From an uncultured Candidatus Saccharibacteria bacterium (lineage in GTDB: Bacteria > Patescibacteriota > Saccharimonadia > Saccharimonadales > Saccharimonadaceae), in the NCBI GenBank assembly GCA_947367565.1, contig CANBEI010000006.1, positions 1-41,260 on the forward strand: DNA of 41,260 nucleotides, written 5' to 3'. This document shows positions 7,767 through 16,293 of the stretch, piece after piece (within the stretch, counting starts at the first letter, position 1; every line of letters starts with the position of its first letter). The position numbers and the translations under genes are program-made. The notes beneath the pieces are model-generated. The model did not search any database. It was not told where the DNA came from and saw only the letters and a program-made list of their open reading frames with translations.

Positions 7767-9145
7767 TCCTCGCCGCCCGTCGTGGCTTCGCCACTCTCAC
7801 CTGCGTCGCTCGGAATCGTCCGCACAAGTGCGTCCGTTTCACTCGCTTTCCTCGGTGCTGCACTCGCCGCGCGTTCCGCGGGGCTTCGTCGGTCGGCTTC
7901 GTCGCGACCCCCGACAACCTGTTTCGCGCTTTTTGTCGTTTCTTTTTTCATCTCCAACCTCCGGAAACTCTCCGGCAGTCGTAAGGCTTCCACCGCGCTC
8001 TCGTGCGTGAATCCAGCTTCTATCATAGTTTTCAGGGCTTCGGCTTGGAGTTTCCGCGTATCGGTCAGCATCGGCAGTTCATAGTTAAATGATAGTGCGA
8101 ACCCCATACCGCCAAAAATGCGATTAAACTCATGTGTCAGTCGACTATAAATCTTAACCAACTTCGGATAGACTACGCGCCTTGCGAACACATAGTCAGC
8201 CACTTCCGCGCTAGCATAATTACTGTTGGAGAGGTGCCCCTTAATTTCTTCCGGCACTCCAAAGATGGTGTCTATTTTATGGTTGGCTTGATTATAGACA
8301 GCTTCCAACGTCAGCTCTTTGTTGGTTTGGGCGAACGGTGTCCATTCAATCGCTGCCGATTCCGGCTTGCCGTCTATACTGGATGTCGGGCGGTGCACAT
8401 ACATAATGTTGCCAGCCTTTCTCGCACCCCGGAATTGTTCCTGCATCCTATCTACGATGTCGTTATAGATCGCGACACTCGGTGCAGTGATAGTAAATTG
8501 ACCAGCCGGCACTGCGCCGTTGCGGAACTGCGCGTTGTGGTATTCGGCGATAAAATCGTCCGTGGTCGCCCACTTCTTGCTCGCGATACTAGGCGAATAG
8601 CCGTCATTGATACGATACGGATTGACTGCCAGTGAGAGGGTGACTACTTCCTGCTCGCTATATGTCTTTCCGCCCATGCGATAGGTTGATACCCCATCTA
8701 CGACTGATTCCGCCACATTTTCCATAAAGGTCAGCCCGGCAAAATTATCAAGGTTTGCCCCAGTCGCGAGTTCCGTGCCGTTCCGGTGCCAGACCAAGAG
8801 ATAGACTTTCGGATGGACGAGTAGCATTGTGGCTAGGGTTTCCATGAAATCCGTGCCGCTCATTTCACGATTCGGCCGTGCTAGGATTTGTAGTAGTCGT
8901 GGCGCAGGGTTGATTTCTTCACCCCTGCTATTAATCGCTATGGGGTTAATCTCAGCAATCGCTTCCGCAATCCGTGCAATGTTGGGGTAAGTATTGTCGT
9001 AGCTGCCATTACGCAAGGCAAAACTGCCGCCGTATTGGTGAATGGCATTTTCTATGAATCTATCTTCGGGGTCGTGTTCCTGTATTTGATTGGTTGCTCC
9101 GATTTCACTTTTCCCAAATATCTTTTGTCGTAATTTCTCAAACAT
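7742..9145 (-). CDS. Phage portal protein (HK97-type)
   Basis: N-terminal PNIARIAEAIAEINPIAI...LLQILARPNREMSGTDFMETLATMLL...VHPKVYLLVWHRNG; central GVPEEIKGHLSNSNYASAE. Confidence 0.85.
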   Translation of the reverse strand: MFEKLRQKIFGKSEIGATNQIQEHDPEDRFIENAIHQYGGSFALRNGSYDNTYPNIARIAEAIAEINPIAINSRGEEINPAPRLLQILARPNREMSGTDFMETLATMLLVHPKVYLLVWHRNGTELATGANLDNFAGLTFMENVAESVVDGVSTYRMGGKTYSEQEVVTLSLAVNPYRINDGYSPSIASKKWATTDDFIAEYHNAQFRNGAVPAGQFTITAPSVAIYNDIVDRMQEQFRGARKAGNIMYVHRPTSSIDGKPESAAIEWTPFAQTNKELTLEAVYNQANHKIDTIFGVPEEIKGHLSNSNYASAEVADYVFARRVVYPKLVKIYSRLTHEFNRIFGGMGFALSFNYELPMLTDTRKLQAEALKTMIEAGFTHESAVEALRLPESFRRLEMKKETTKSAKQVVGGRDEADRRSPAERAASAAPRKASETDALVRTIPSDAGESGEATTGGEECKAQKGG

Positions 9146-9156
9146 TTTTACTCCTT

Positions 9157-11088
9157 TTATGATTCCAGTTCCGCTCCGTGAATACTGGTGCTCGGTAGGC
9201 TAGGGTCGATTTTGTCCGCGTGGAAAGCTGCCAGCGAGAAATACACCATATAGCCATCCCATGCAAAATAAGGTTGCGTAGTAGTGTTCGTCATAGCAGT
9301 TGAGCCGTTAGCGGCTGTGTTCATGCAGGCGACGCGGTTGGAAATTGTGGCATCATAGCTATCGGACGCGTAGTTGGCTGGGGTGCGTGTCGGGACTTTC
9401 TTAGTTGTAGTATCCACAGTCGTTTTGAAGTTTGGATTATAGCCAATTTTGTTATAGGTATGCGAAGTCATAGCAGTGCGCCAGTTATCCTCGGCGCAGA
9501 ATGAATTATTTCCGTATTCTATCTCGCCATATTCGCCCATAAAGTAATACTCGCCGTGTACTTGTTCATCTACGGCTACGCGTGCCATTTTACGCGTCGA
9601 TACAGTATTGGTGTAGCCCAGTTGTGTCATCGTCGGTAACCCCACCCAGTCGCGCACTATACCGACAGCACAGGTGTTGTTAATAATACGATTGGCATCG
9701 CCAGAAGGATAAAGCATTTCGGTCTTGGCAAGATTATTACGCAGCAGGGTAGAAATGTAGCGGAGATAGGCATAAACACTACTAGAAGTAGATGAAAACA
9801 CATCATAATCATGTTGCGGTTTAGCCCACTGACCATTAGACTGTGCCGGAGTAGTAAGGTAGGCGCGTGCGTTAGACTGTCCGTAATTAACGCGGCCATA
9901 TTGTCTTTCAAAAGCATTCGGATTACTGGCTTCGGGATAGTCATAATAGTAGCAATATGGTTTAAACATATACTGGCGGCGCAAAATAACAATAGGTGCA
10001 AGGTGCGAAAGATCGCCGTCCGGGTCGGCAATTAGACCATAGCCGGTGCCGGTGGTTAGGAGTGGGTCATTTACTGGACTGTAATATATACTGCTATTGC
10101 CGGGGTCAACCGTCATATCGGGTATTAAGCCGTTCAATAGTCCGCGCTCATTTAATGCGTTTTGGACGGCGATACTCACTTGCACCTGTCCAGCATAAGT
10201 CCACGGTTGCCATTCTTCCGTGCCGTATTTAGGGTCAAGCATCACTTTAGCCAGTGCTTGGCGCACTTGGCAGATAGGGTTTGGTAATAGTTTGAATAGC
10301 TGAGTGGCGCGTTCCGTAAAGAACATATCGCTATATCTTGGGTCATAATAGTCCGCTTCTTCGCCATTGCCGCCTTGCTCCGTTGGCAAGCAATCTGCTA
10401 GCTCGGTGCGCAAATGGTCTATCTTAACCATATATGTAATAACAGATATAAAATCATACACGGCTTTTTCTCGATTGGACTGAAAAGAACTTTTCCATGC
10501 CGTATCGCCACAAAAAACGCAGTTTGGGTTATTAGACATGATACCGTTACGATCACTGTCAGCATATTCGCCGCCAGTGCTACGCGGATGTCGCCAAAAA
10601 CTGCCAAAATTAATTCCAATCTTGGAATAATCATTCATGGCGATTTGTGTATAGTTAGTAACGGTGCCGGATTCACTACAAAGTGTAAACGGATAGCGAC
10701 TGGCTGGTAGGTCGTAGCCGTAGAAGTATTGGGCTAGTGTGAGCCAACATCGATAATAATAAGCCGGCACGCGTTGACGGTTGTAACTGTTCATAGCGGA
10801 TTCGGGGTAGCGCGGATAGCTCATATCGTAAGCCGTAATGCCATATGCTTTGACATGACTCGCAATATCGTCTGCTCCAAACATGCCGAGGCAGTCTGTG
10901 CGATTCACCTCGCTGCGTTCGTAGTCATTTTGCTTCTTGAGAAAGAACAAAACCCGCGCGAGTTCCTCAATAAAGTTTTCCGCCACATTGACAATATCCG
11001 GCATACCATAGGTATCAAAATCTTCGTTACTTGGCGGAGTATAGCCATAGCTCCAATTGCTCGCCGTAGTTGTAAATAGATCTGCCAT
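9157..11088 (-). CDS. Large uncharacterised phage structural protein (643 aa)
   Basis: Long ORF within the structural module; rich in Tyr/Asn/Thr; no family recognised. Confidence 0.7.
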   Translation of the reverse strand: MADLFTTTASNWSYGYTPPSNEDFDTYGMPDIVNVAENFIEELARVLFFLKKQNDYERSEVNRTDCLGMFGADDIASHVKAYGITAYDMSYPRYPESAMNSYNRQRVPAYYYRCWLTLAQYFYGYDLPASRYPFTLCSESGTVTNYTQIAMNDYSKIGINFGSFWRHPRSTGGEYADSDRNGIMSNNPNCVFCGDTAWKSSFQSNREKAVYDFISVITYMVKIDHLRTELADCLPTEQGGNGEEADYYDPRYSDMFFTERATQLFKLLPNPICQVRQALAKVMLDPKYGTEEWQPWTYAGQVQVSIAVQNALNERGLLNGLIPDMTVDPGNSSIYYSPVNDPLLTTGTGYGLIADPDGDLSHLAPIVILRRQYMFKPYCYYYDYPEASNPNAFERQYGRVNYGQSNARAYLTTPAQSNGQWAKPQHDYDVFSSTSSSVYAYLRYISTLLRNNLAKTEMLYPSGDANRIINNTCAVGIVRDWVGLPTMTQLGYTNTVSTRKMARVAVDEQVHGEYYFMGEYGEIEYGNNSFCAEDNWRTAMTSHTYNKIGYNPNFKTTVDTTTKKVPTRTPANYASDSYDATISNRVACMNTAANGSTAMTNTTTQPYFAWDGYMVYFSLAAFHADKIDPSLPSTSIHGAELES

Positions 11089-11099
11089 TGCTGTTTTTC

Positions 11100-11915
11100 C
11101 TAGTTCATAACCTGCGTTAAGACCGAGTTGATATTAGTGAGCATAGCTGTAAGGTTAGACGCATTAGCAATCGCGCGTTTCCGTGTATCCATGAGGATGT
11201 CATAGAGGGCTTTCTGATTCCGGAATACCAGTGCTAGCGCTTCAGATGTTAATATATCCTCATCCACTCCCTCTACGGTTTCTGCGAGCGACGGTGCGCC
11301 ACTCATCAATCCATTTTCCGTATCAATACTGCCGGTCGTAATCTCTACGCGCCATCCAGCATAAGTGCCAATTGTTTCAAGTTGCTGTTTAAGCGGTTCA
11401 AGGTCTATCTTTTCCGTTGCGCCTTTGGCTTCTTCGGCTAGACTTTTAGCACTTTCGGCGATGGCCACCACTCCGTTTGCTGCATTCTTGGCTTCTTCCG
11501 CTTTACTCTCTGCCGTTTTCGCCGCAGATGTTGCTTCGGCTACTTTACTTACTGCTTCAGCCGCCTTGTTCTCCGCACTCTGTGCATCGCGGCTCGCCGA
11601 CCCAGCCGAGGCTAAGGCAGATTTGGCGGTTGCGTTCGCGCCCTCGGCTTTTGCCTGCGCGTCGTCAATTTTCTCATCAAACTCATCATGCAAATCGCTA
11701 TTCAGCAAACCAAGCGCGTCAGATACCGCCTTTGCAGTCGGTATTTTCTCGCTTTCATCTACGGTATCAGTATGGGTTTGCGCCGCTATCTGTTGTTTTA
11801 GCCTGCCCCAAGTAAGTAACCGATTTTCCTGATTCGCAATAATCGGCGCACCGTCCTCGTCCGCTAATGGCATCCGGTCGCCAGATGGTAGTTCACTGAA
11901 TTTGATTGCTTCCAT
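11100..11915 (-). CDS. Phage coiled-coil protein, tail fibre/needle candidate
   Basis: Long Ala-rich heptad repeats (KAEGANATAKSALASAGSASRDAQSAENKAAEAVSKVAEATSAAKTAESKAEEAKNAA). Confidence 0.6.
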   Translation of the reverse strand: MEAIKFSELPSGDRMPLADEDGAPIIANQENRLLTWGRLKQQIAAQTHTDTVDESEKIPTAKAVSDALGLLNSDLHDEFDEKIDDAQAKAEGANATAKSALASAGSASRDAQSAENKAAEAVSKVAEATSAAKTAESKAEEAKNAANGVVAIAESAKSLAEEAKGATEKIDLEPLKQQLETIGTYAGWRVEITTGSIDTENGLMSGAPSLAETVEGVDEDILTSEALALVFRNQKALYDILMDTRKRAIANASNLTAMLTNINSVLTQVMN

Positions 11916-11935
11916 TAGTTAAAATTCCTTTCCAT

Positions 11936-12382
11936 TTACACTGTTTCCTTAAATTGCTCCAACATAAACATCCGCCCAGTTTCCGTGACAAGGAACTTTG
12001 CTCGGTCGCGTTCCAAGCAGAACTTCGGTCGCTCATCGGAATAAATTGCTAGTGAACAGTTGAAAGTTAGATGCTCCACTTCGCCAGTATCGTAATTTTT
12101 GCCAATACTCACTCCGTCAATACTGTAATTCCTGCCTTTCCAGCGCACTGCCGAGCCAATAATGTCTTGTGGGTTTGCCACATCATCAAAGTCATTGGGG
12201 TGCGCATGAATTGTCAGATCGCTAGCCGTGCGCCGCAGTTGCGAAGCGCGTTTTAGCCCGGCTTTGAACTTCATCAAGGCCTTGATTTTGCGTTGCCCTT
12301 TGACGGTAGTGCCGTCCACAGGGAGAAAATCTATTTCTTCTTCGCCGTTTAGAAATGCCGTGAATACTGTATTTTTCCGCAT
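11936..12382 (-). CDS. Head-tail connector/virion protein, hypothetical
   Basis: Position in the structural operon only. Confidence 0.5.
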   Translation of the reverse strand: MRKNTVFTAFLNGEEEIDFLPVDGTTVKGQRKIKALMKFKAGLKRASQLRRTASDLTIHAHPNDFDDVANPQDIIGSAVRWKGRNYSIDGVSIGKNYDTGEVEHLTFNCSLAIYSDERPKFCLERDRAKFLVTETGRMFMLEQFKETV

Positions 12383-12391
12383 ATTCTCACC

Positions 12392-12823
12392 TCAAAGCAC
12401 ATAATCTGTCATATCGTCAGTCCGTCCGGCACGCATTTCTCCAGTGCAAGCGGTAAACCTCTTTAACAGGTCTTCATTCTGCCGCACATATTCGGCCAGT
12501 GGAGTATGCGCATTTTTATCGTATTCAATCTTAAAATCTTCTACGGTCTTAGCGACAATTCCACGCGCCTGCGCTTCCGCCTGTTCGTCCGACAAGACAG
12601 CCATCATGCGCGCAATCAGCAGTTTAATCAAAGTCAAATCTTCCGGCGCATCTATTTCCGATATATTACGACTTAACAGATTGTGGAGTCGCGCTTCGGC
12701 TACTTCGCGGAACAGGTCAAAGTTCTGCGCTTCGCGATCCAGCAGTTCTCGCCCAATAAAGGCTTCACATTCGGTCTTGGTTAAACTTATCATTTCCGCT
12801 TGCTCTTGCTTAGTTCTTGACAT
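12392..12823 (-). CDS. Head-tail adaptor-like protein
   Basis: Small, charged helical protein immediately downstream of the capsid gene. Confidence 0.5.
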   Translation of the reverse strand: MSRTKQEQAEMISLTKTECEAFIGRELLDREAQNFDLFREVAEARLHNLLSRNISEIDAPEDLTLIKLLIARMMAVLSDEQAEAQARGIVAKTVEDFKIEYDKNAHTPLAEYVRQNEDLLKRFTACTGEMRAGRTDDMTDYVL

Positions 12824-12848
12824 TATCCGCTCACACTCGCTTGTCTTG

Positions 12849-12986
12849 GGGATAGGCAGAGCCTATCCCATAGCCTGCGCTCGTTGCTCGCTAATCGCTC
12901 CAATGCTCCGTATCGGTTGCGCGTTCCGCGCGCCCATCACTTCGCTATTGTCGCTTTGTGGGGCGGCTACCTGCGGTATCCGCCCC
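12849..12986. repeat. GC-rich palindromic island
   Basis: GGGATAGGC-AGA-GCCTATCCC (12849-12869) and GGGGCGG...CCGCCCC (12960-12986). Confidence 0.75.
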
Positions 12987-13001
12987 AACCCTATCTGCTA
13001 T

Positions 13002-14942
13002 CTACTCGCCGTCTCCGCTTTCGTCATTCTTATTTCCGTCAGTAGTAGAAGCACTGGCATAACCGGCACAGACCTTGCGGCCAAAGAGTGAGCCAGCCAC
13101 CGGCTTTTCGTGAAGCAGGACATCTTGGTTGTAATCGTTATCAAAGGCGGAACGAAGCATGTCGCGACCATTCGGGAACAAATACTTGCCGTCATTAAAG
13201 CCGATTAAGTCCATACCGCAGTCGGTCATGAAATCAAACTCAAAGATTTTCGCGGTCAAGAGTTGCGCGAAGTTGCTACCCGGCGCGAAGACATAGCGGC
13301 CGTCATTGTCCTTTTCTAGCATTAGTCCAGAGATGAAACCCTCTGGCGCGACAAGGATTTTCTCACTACGACCCTTGAGAGCTGAGAGAGTTTTGACAGC
13401 CTTATCATAGGCATTGTCGCCAGCGGTATTGGTGATTTTAGTCGCCACGGCTTTCGCAAACTTAGTTGCGCTATCCGTGCCAGAAGTGGCGGATTTGTTA
13501 ATATCGCCAAGCATACTCCATAGGCCACGCGTGCCGTCAAACATTCGCAGGTCTTTCGCGCCCTCGCTAGGTTCGCCGCGTCCGTCGCTGACGATAATCG
13601 CGCGAACGATTTCGTTGTAGAGTAGATCGGCCAGCAGTTCACCACGCAGAATGGTGAGTTCGCCGGTGGTGTCGTCAATCAGGTCTTGCAAGTCAATCGG
13701 CATCTTGGCGAAGGCAATTTTTGCCTTATAGTCACGGCGAACAGTTTCAAAACCGACATTATCCTTTTTCTCGCCTTTCTTATGCCCAGCACCGCGACCA
13801 GTCGCATAGTAGCCATATACATTACCTTGCAAAAGTTTAGCAGATTTCATGTGTGCGAGAATACCGCGGTCGCTCGTCCAGACTTTGAAGAAGGTCTGTT
13901 CTAGTTGAGAAGGCAAAATCTCGTCCCCGGTGATACCTTTTTCAGCCATCTTTTCCGCCCAAGCCTTAATGACGGCGGTATTAGATTTGCCGTAATTTTC
14001 CGCAATAAACTTGGCGAAGTCGGCATTAGCTTCTTCGGTGGCGAGATAGGCTTTCGCATTGCTGGTCACGGTGATTTTCTGGGTGGGCGTCTGCACCTGC
14101 GCCGCAGCAATCCGTTTTTGATTAGTGGTTTCGTTCATGGGTGTTCCTTTCGTGGGATTAATTTGTGGTGATTCATTGTTGGTTTCTGGTGCATTTTCCG
14201 GTGTCGGGGTTTCAGCCGGAGTAGTTTCTGTATTCTTAATTTCTTCGTCTTGCATTGTCTTTTCTCCTTGTTGATTAATAATTGGCTCAGAGTTCATTTC
14301 TAGTGGATTATTTACGACTGGTGGCGCAGCGCGACTGTTCGGATTTGCGGACTTGATGTCTAAGACGAACGCATCGCGATTACAGCCACGCGTGACAAGT
14401 GATACTTCTAGGATTTCTCCGTCTGTATAAGTCTTGGTGTCCGGCGCATATGCACCACTGCGCCAGCCGATAGAGAACGCATTGTGTAAATGTCCCTCAT
14501 CTATCAAAGTCATGAGGTCTTGGGCATATTTGCGTTTAGAGATGCCGACAGTGAAGACTAGTTTGCCATTCTCATATACGGCGCTTCGCACCGACCCAAT
14601 GACTTTATCTACCTCCCAGCCGTTATGATCGGTGAGCAGGGGAATATCTATGGCAGTATTTTTACCCTCCGCGAGGTCAGCCACGCGCACCAGTCCACCA
14701 TTCTTAGTCGGGAGATAAAAAGTTGAGATTTCTACATGTTCGTGCGCCCGGTCTTCGCTATTGTCGCTTGCAACAAAAACAATCGTCCGCTCCGCGGTCG
14801 TGTCTGTTTCTGCGCTTTTATTTTCATCGGTATTTAGCACCGCAACCGACTTAATTTCTGCCAGTTCCAGCGCCGTATAATGTAAACTATTAGCATTATC
14901 TTCCATGCTTCCGATTATTGGAATACATAAGATAGAGCGCAA
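13002..14942 (-). CDS. Prohead protease-major capsid protein fusion (HK97 fold)
   Basis: N-terminal protease pattern HNAFSIGW...GEILEVSLVTRGCNRDAFV; C-terminal phage capsid (ITVTSNAKAYLATEE...LVAPEGFISGLMLEKDNDGRYVFAPG...). Confidence 0.85.
   Translation of the reverse strand: MRSILCIPIIGSMEDNANSLHYTALELAEIKSVAVLNTDENKSAETDTTAERTIVFVASDNSEDRAHEHVEISTFYLPTKNGGLVRVADLAEGKNTAIDIPLLTDHNGWEVDKVIGSVRSAVYENGKLVFTVGISKRKYAQDLMTLIDEGHLHNAFSIGWRSGAYAPDTKTYTDGEILEVSLVTRGCNRDAFVLDIKSANPNSRAAPPVVNNPLEMNSEPIINQQGEKTMQDEEIKNTETTPAETPTPENAPETNNESPQINPTKGTPMNETTNQKRIAAAQVQTPTQKITVTSNAKAYLATEEANADFAKFIAENYGKSNTAVIKAWAEKMAEKGITGDEILPSQLEQTFFKVWTSDRGILAHMKSAKLLQGNVYGYYATGRGAGHKKGEKKDNVGFETVRRDYKAKIAFAKMPIDLQDLIDDTTGELTILRGELLADLLYNEIVRAIIVSDGRGEPSEGAKDLRMFDGTRGLWSMLGDINKSATSGTDSATKFAKAVATKITNTAGDNAYDKAVKTLSALKGRSEKILVAPEGFISGLMLEKDNDGRYVFAPGSNFAQLLTAKIFEFDFMTDCGMDLIGFNDGKYLFPNGRDMLRSAFDNDYNQDVLLHEKPVAGSLFGRKVCAGYASASTTDGNKNDESGDGE
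14138..14270 (-). promoter_or_regulatory. Two internal in-frame SD+ATG sites in the protease-capsid ORF
   Basis: AAGGAG-8 nt-ATG (MQDEE, ATG at 14255) and AAAGGAA-ATG (MNETTNQ, ATG at 14138). Confidence 0.65.
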
Positions 14943-15003
14943 ATGATTTCAAAAATATGTTATAATAATCTAAATATAAGTTTTTTAACAGGAAGGGCAG
15001 AAG

Positions 15004-15330
15004 ATGTCAGAGCATCATTACCATCTCATCATCAATGACTTGCCGGAAGAATATACCGAAAAATATCCGGATTTTACAAGGTTAATTACAAACAACACTG
15101 ACTACATCAGTGTTAATTTCACGGAACCGCATACGATATCTCTTTGCGGTATTTCCTGTGATAATTATGGCGGGAAAGTTAGTCTTGAAGATGTTGTCGA
15201 GTTTCTTATTACGCAAGTTGCCGGTAGAGCATACGGACACCCTGCGCCTGAAACAATGGAATTCTTACAGTATTGTGAATTAAAAGAAAAACCCGACTGT
15301 GAAGACTATTTGCGAATCAGACAACAGTAA
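15004..15330 (+). CDS. Hypothetical 108-aa protein, a plus-strand gene inside the prophage
   Basis: TGTTATAAT promoter-like element upstream, SD GGAAGGG before ATG. Confidence 0.65.
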   Translation: MSEHHYHLIINDLPEEYTEKYPDFTRLITNNTDYISVNFTEPHTISLCGISCDNYGGKVSLEDVVEFLITQVAGRAYGHPAPETMEFLQYCELKEKPDCEDYLRIRQQ

Positions 15331-15338
15331 GCATAAAA

Positions 15339-15362
15339 AATGACCCCATTACAGGGGTCATT
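15339..15362 (-). terminator. Intrinsic terminator for minus-strand NYN transcription
   Basis: 9-bp stem AATGACCCC/GGGGTCATT; on the minus strand followed by U6. Confidence 0.8.
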
Positions 15363-15368
15363 CCAGTA

Positions 15369-15411
15369 TTGACTTTTGGTAATATGTTTGCTATAATGGG
15401 AGCATATTACC
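15369..15411 (+). promoter_or_regulatory. Consensus promoter embedded in a 9-bp inverted repeat (operator)
   Basis: TTGACT-N17-TATAAT (15369-15397); IR GGTAATATG (15378-15386) / CATATTACC (15403-15411). Confidence 0.8.
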
Positions 15412-15461
15412 ACGCAGGGATGCACTGAACGGAGAAATACCTAAGGCGAACCTGCTTTTTT
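15404..15461 (+). ncRNA. Predicted ~57-nt small RNA ending in an intrinsic terminator
   Basis: Starts just after the consensus promoter; GCAGG (15414-15418) pairs with CCTGC (15451-15455), followed by T6; no convincing ORF. Confidence 0.55.
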
Positions 15462-15468
15462 GTTTGAC

Positions 15469-16002
15469 CTATTTTTGGTTCTTCTTATAAAGAATCTTAT
15501 TCTTGACCGCCTTTTCATCCAGATAGACACGGTAAGTATCGGCTGTGCGCTTCTTATATAGTGATGAGAGCTTTGAAGTGTTCGGAACGAGCAACTTCTC
15601 AAATTTTTCTTTCTTAATTAAATAATCCACCATGCGCCAATAATCGCCGTCGCCAGACACAAGGATGACTTTATCAAAATCTTCTTGATCGGCAATTTCA
15701 CGCATAATTTCAAATACGATGTCTGTATCAACATTGCCTTTCTTGTGGCTAAGTGAAGCGCTGGCATGTTCACGGAAAATCACAACATAGCCATAATTTT
15801 GTAAAGCTTTGTACAAATCCTGATTCTTTGGGTCATATGCCCCCATGAAATAATAAGCTTGCTTTACCTTATATCTTTCTGCAAGGAACACTCGAAATCG
15901 TTTCAAATCAATCGTCCAAGCCGGTTCCGCACTTGTTGTGCCAAGTCGTAGGTTTTGACCGTCAATAAATGCGCGATTATTCATTTCTTTATTTTCTGTC
16001 AT
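15469..16002 (-). CDS. NYN-domain (LabA/DUF88-like, PIN-fold) nuclease
   Basis: RAFIDGQNL...KVKQAYYFMGAYDP...KGNVDTDIVFEIMREIADQEDFDKVILVSGDGDYWRMVDYL; start set at MTENK (16002) with SD GGAGT and extended -10 TGGTATAAT upstream. Confidence 0.9.
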   Translation of the reverse strand: MTENKEMNNRAFIDGQNLRLGTTSAEPAWTIDLKRFRVFLAERYKVKQAYYFMGAYDPKNQDLYKALQNYGYVVIFREHASASLSHKKGNVDTDIVFEIMREIADQEDFDKVILVSGDGDYWRMVDYLIKKEKFEKLLVPNTSKLSSLYKKRTADTYRVYLDEKAVKNKILYKKNQK

Positions 16003-16140
16003 TTTTACTCCAATCAATATATTCTTTTTATTATACCACCTCACCCCTATTTCTTCCAGTGCGATCGCTCCGCTTTCTAGGGCGCGCCGAGGCTTGCTCC
16101 CGGATTTTTCTGCTACTATGCCTTATCGCGACTGCGCCCC

Positions 16141-16283
16141 TGACTTTCTCGCGGCGCGCTCTATTTCAGCGACAATGAAGTCAATACTCCGCGCCACTCG
16201 CCAGTCAGCGAACTGCGTTCGCTTGGCGCGCCCAGTCGCTTCGCGAGTATCGCGCTCTGGATGTGTCGCTTCTCTCCACATCC
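16141..16283. repeat. GC-rich palindromic island
   Basis: TGACTT/AAGTCA, GCGCCA/TGGCGC enclosing AGCGAA-CTGCG-TTCGCT, and GGATGTG-N11-CACATCC. Confidence 0.7.
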
Positions 16284-16293
16284 GCCGCGCACC

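Noticed and set aside
6507-8635. Plus-strand ORFs opposite endolysin and portal
   Set aside because: Antisense to well-supported phage genes; basic low-complexity sequence.
11365-11832. 155-aa plus-strand ORF opposite the coiled-coil protein
   Set aside because: Mirror of Ala-rich heptad codons; not independent coding.
15404-15490. Possible short hydrophobic peptide (LNGEIPKANLLFCLTYFWFFL) across the sRNA
   Set aside because: No in-frame ATG/GTG/TTG with SD, and the frame crosses the predicted terminator.
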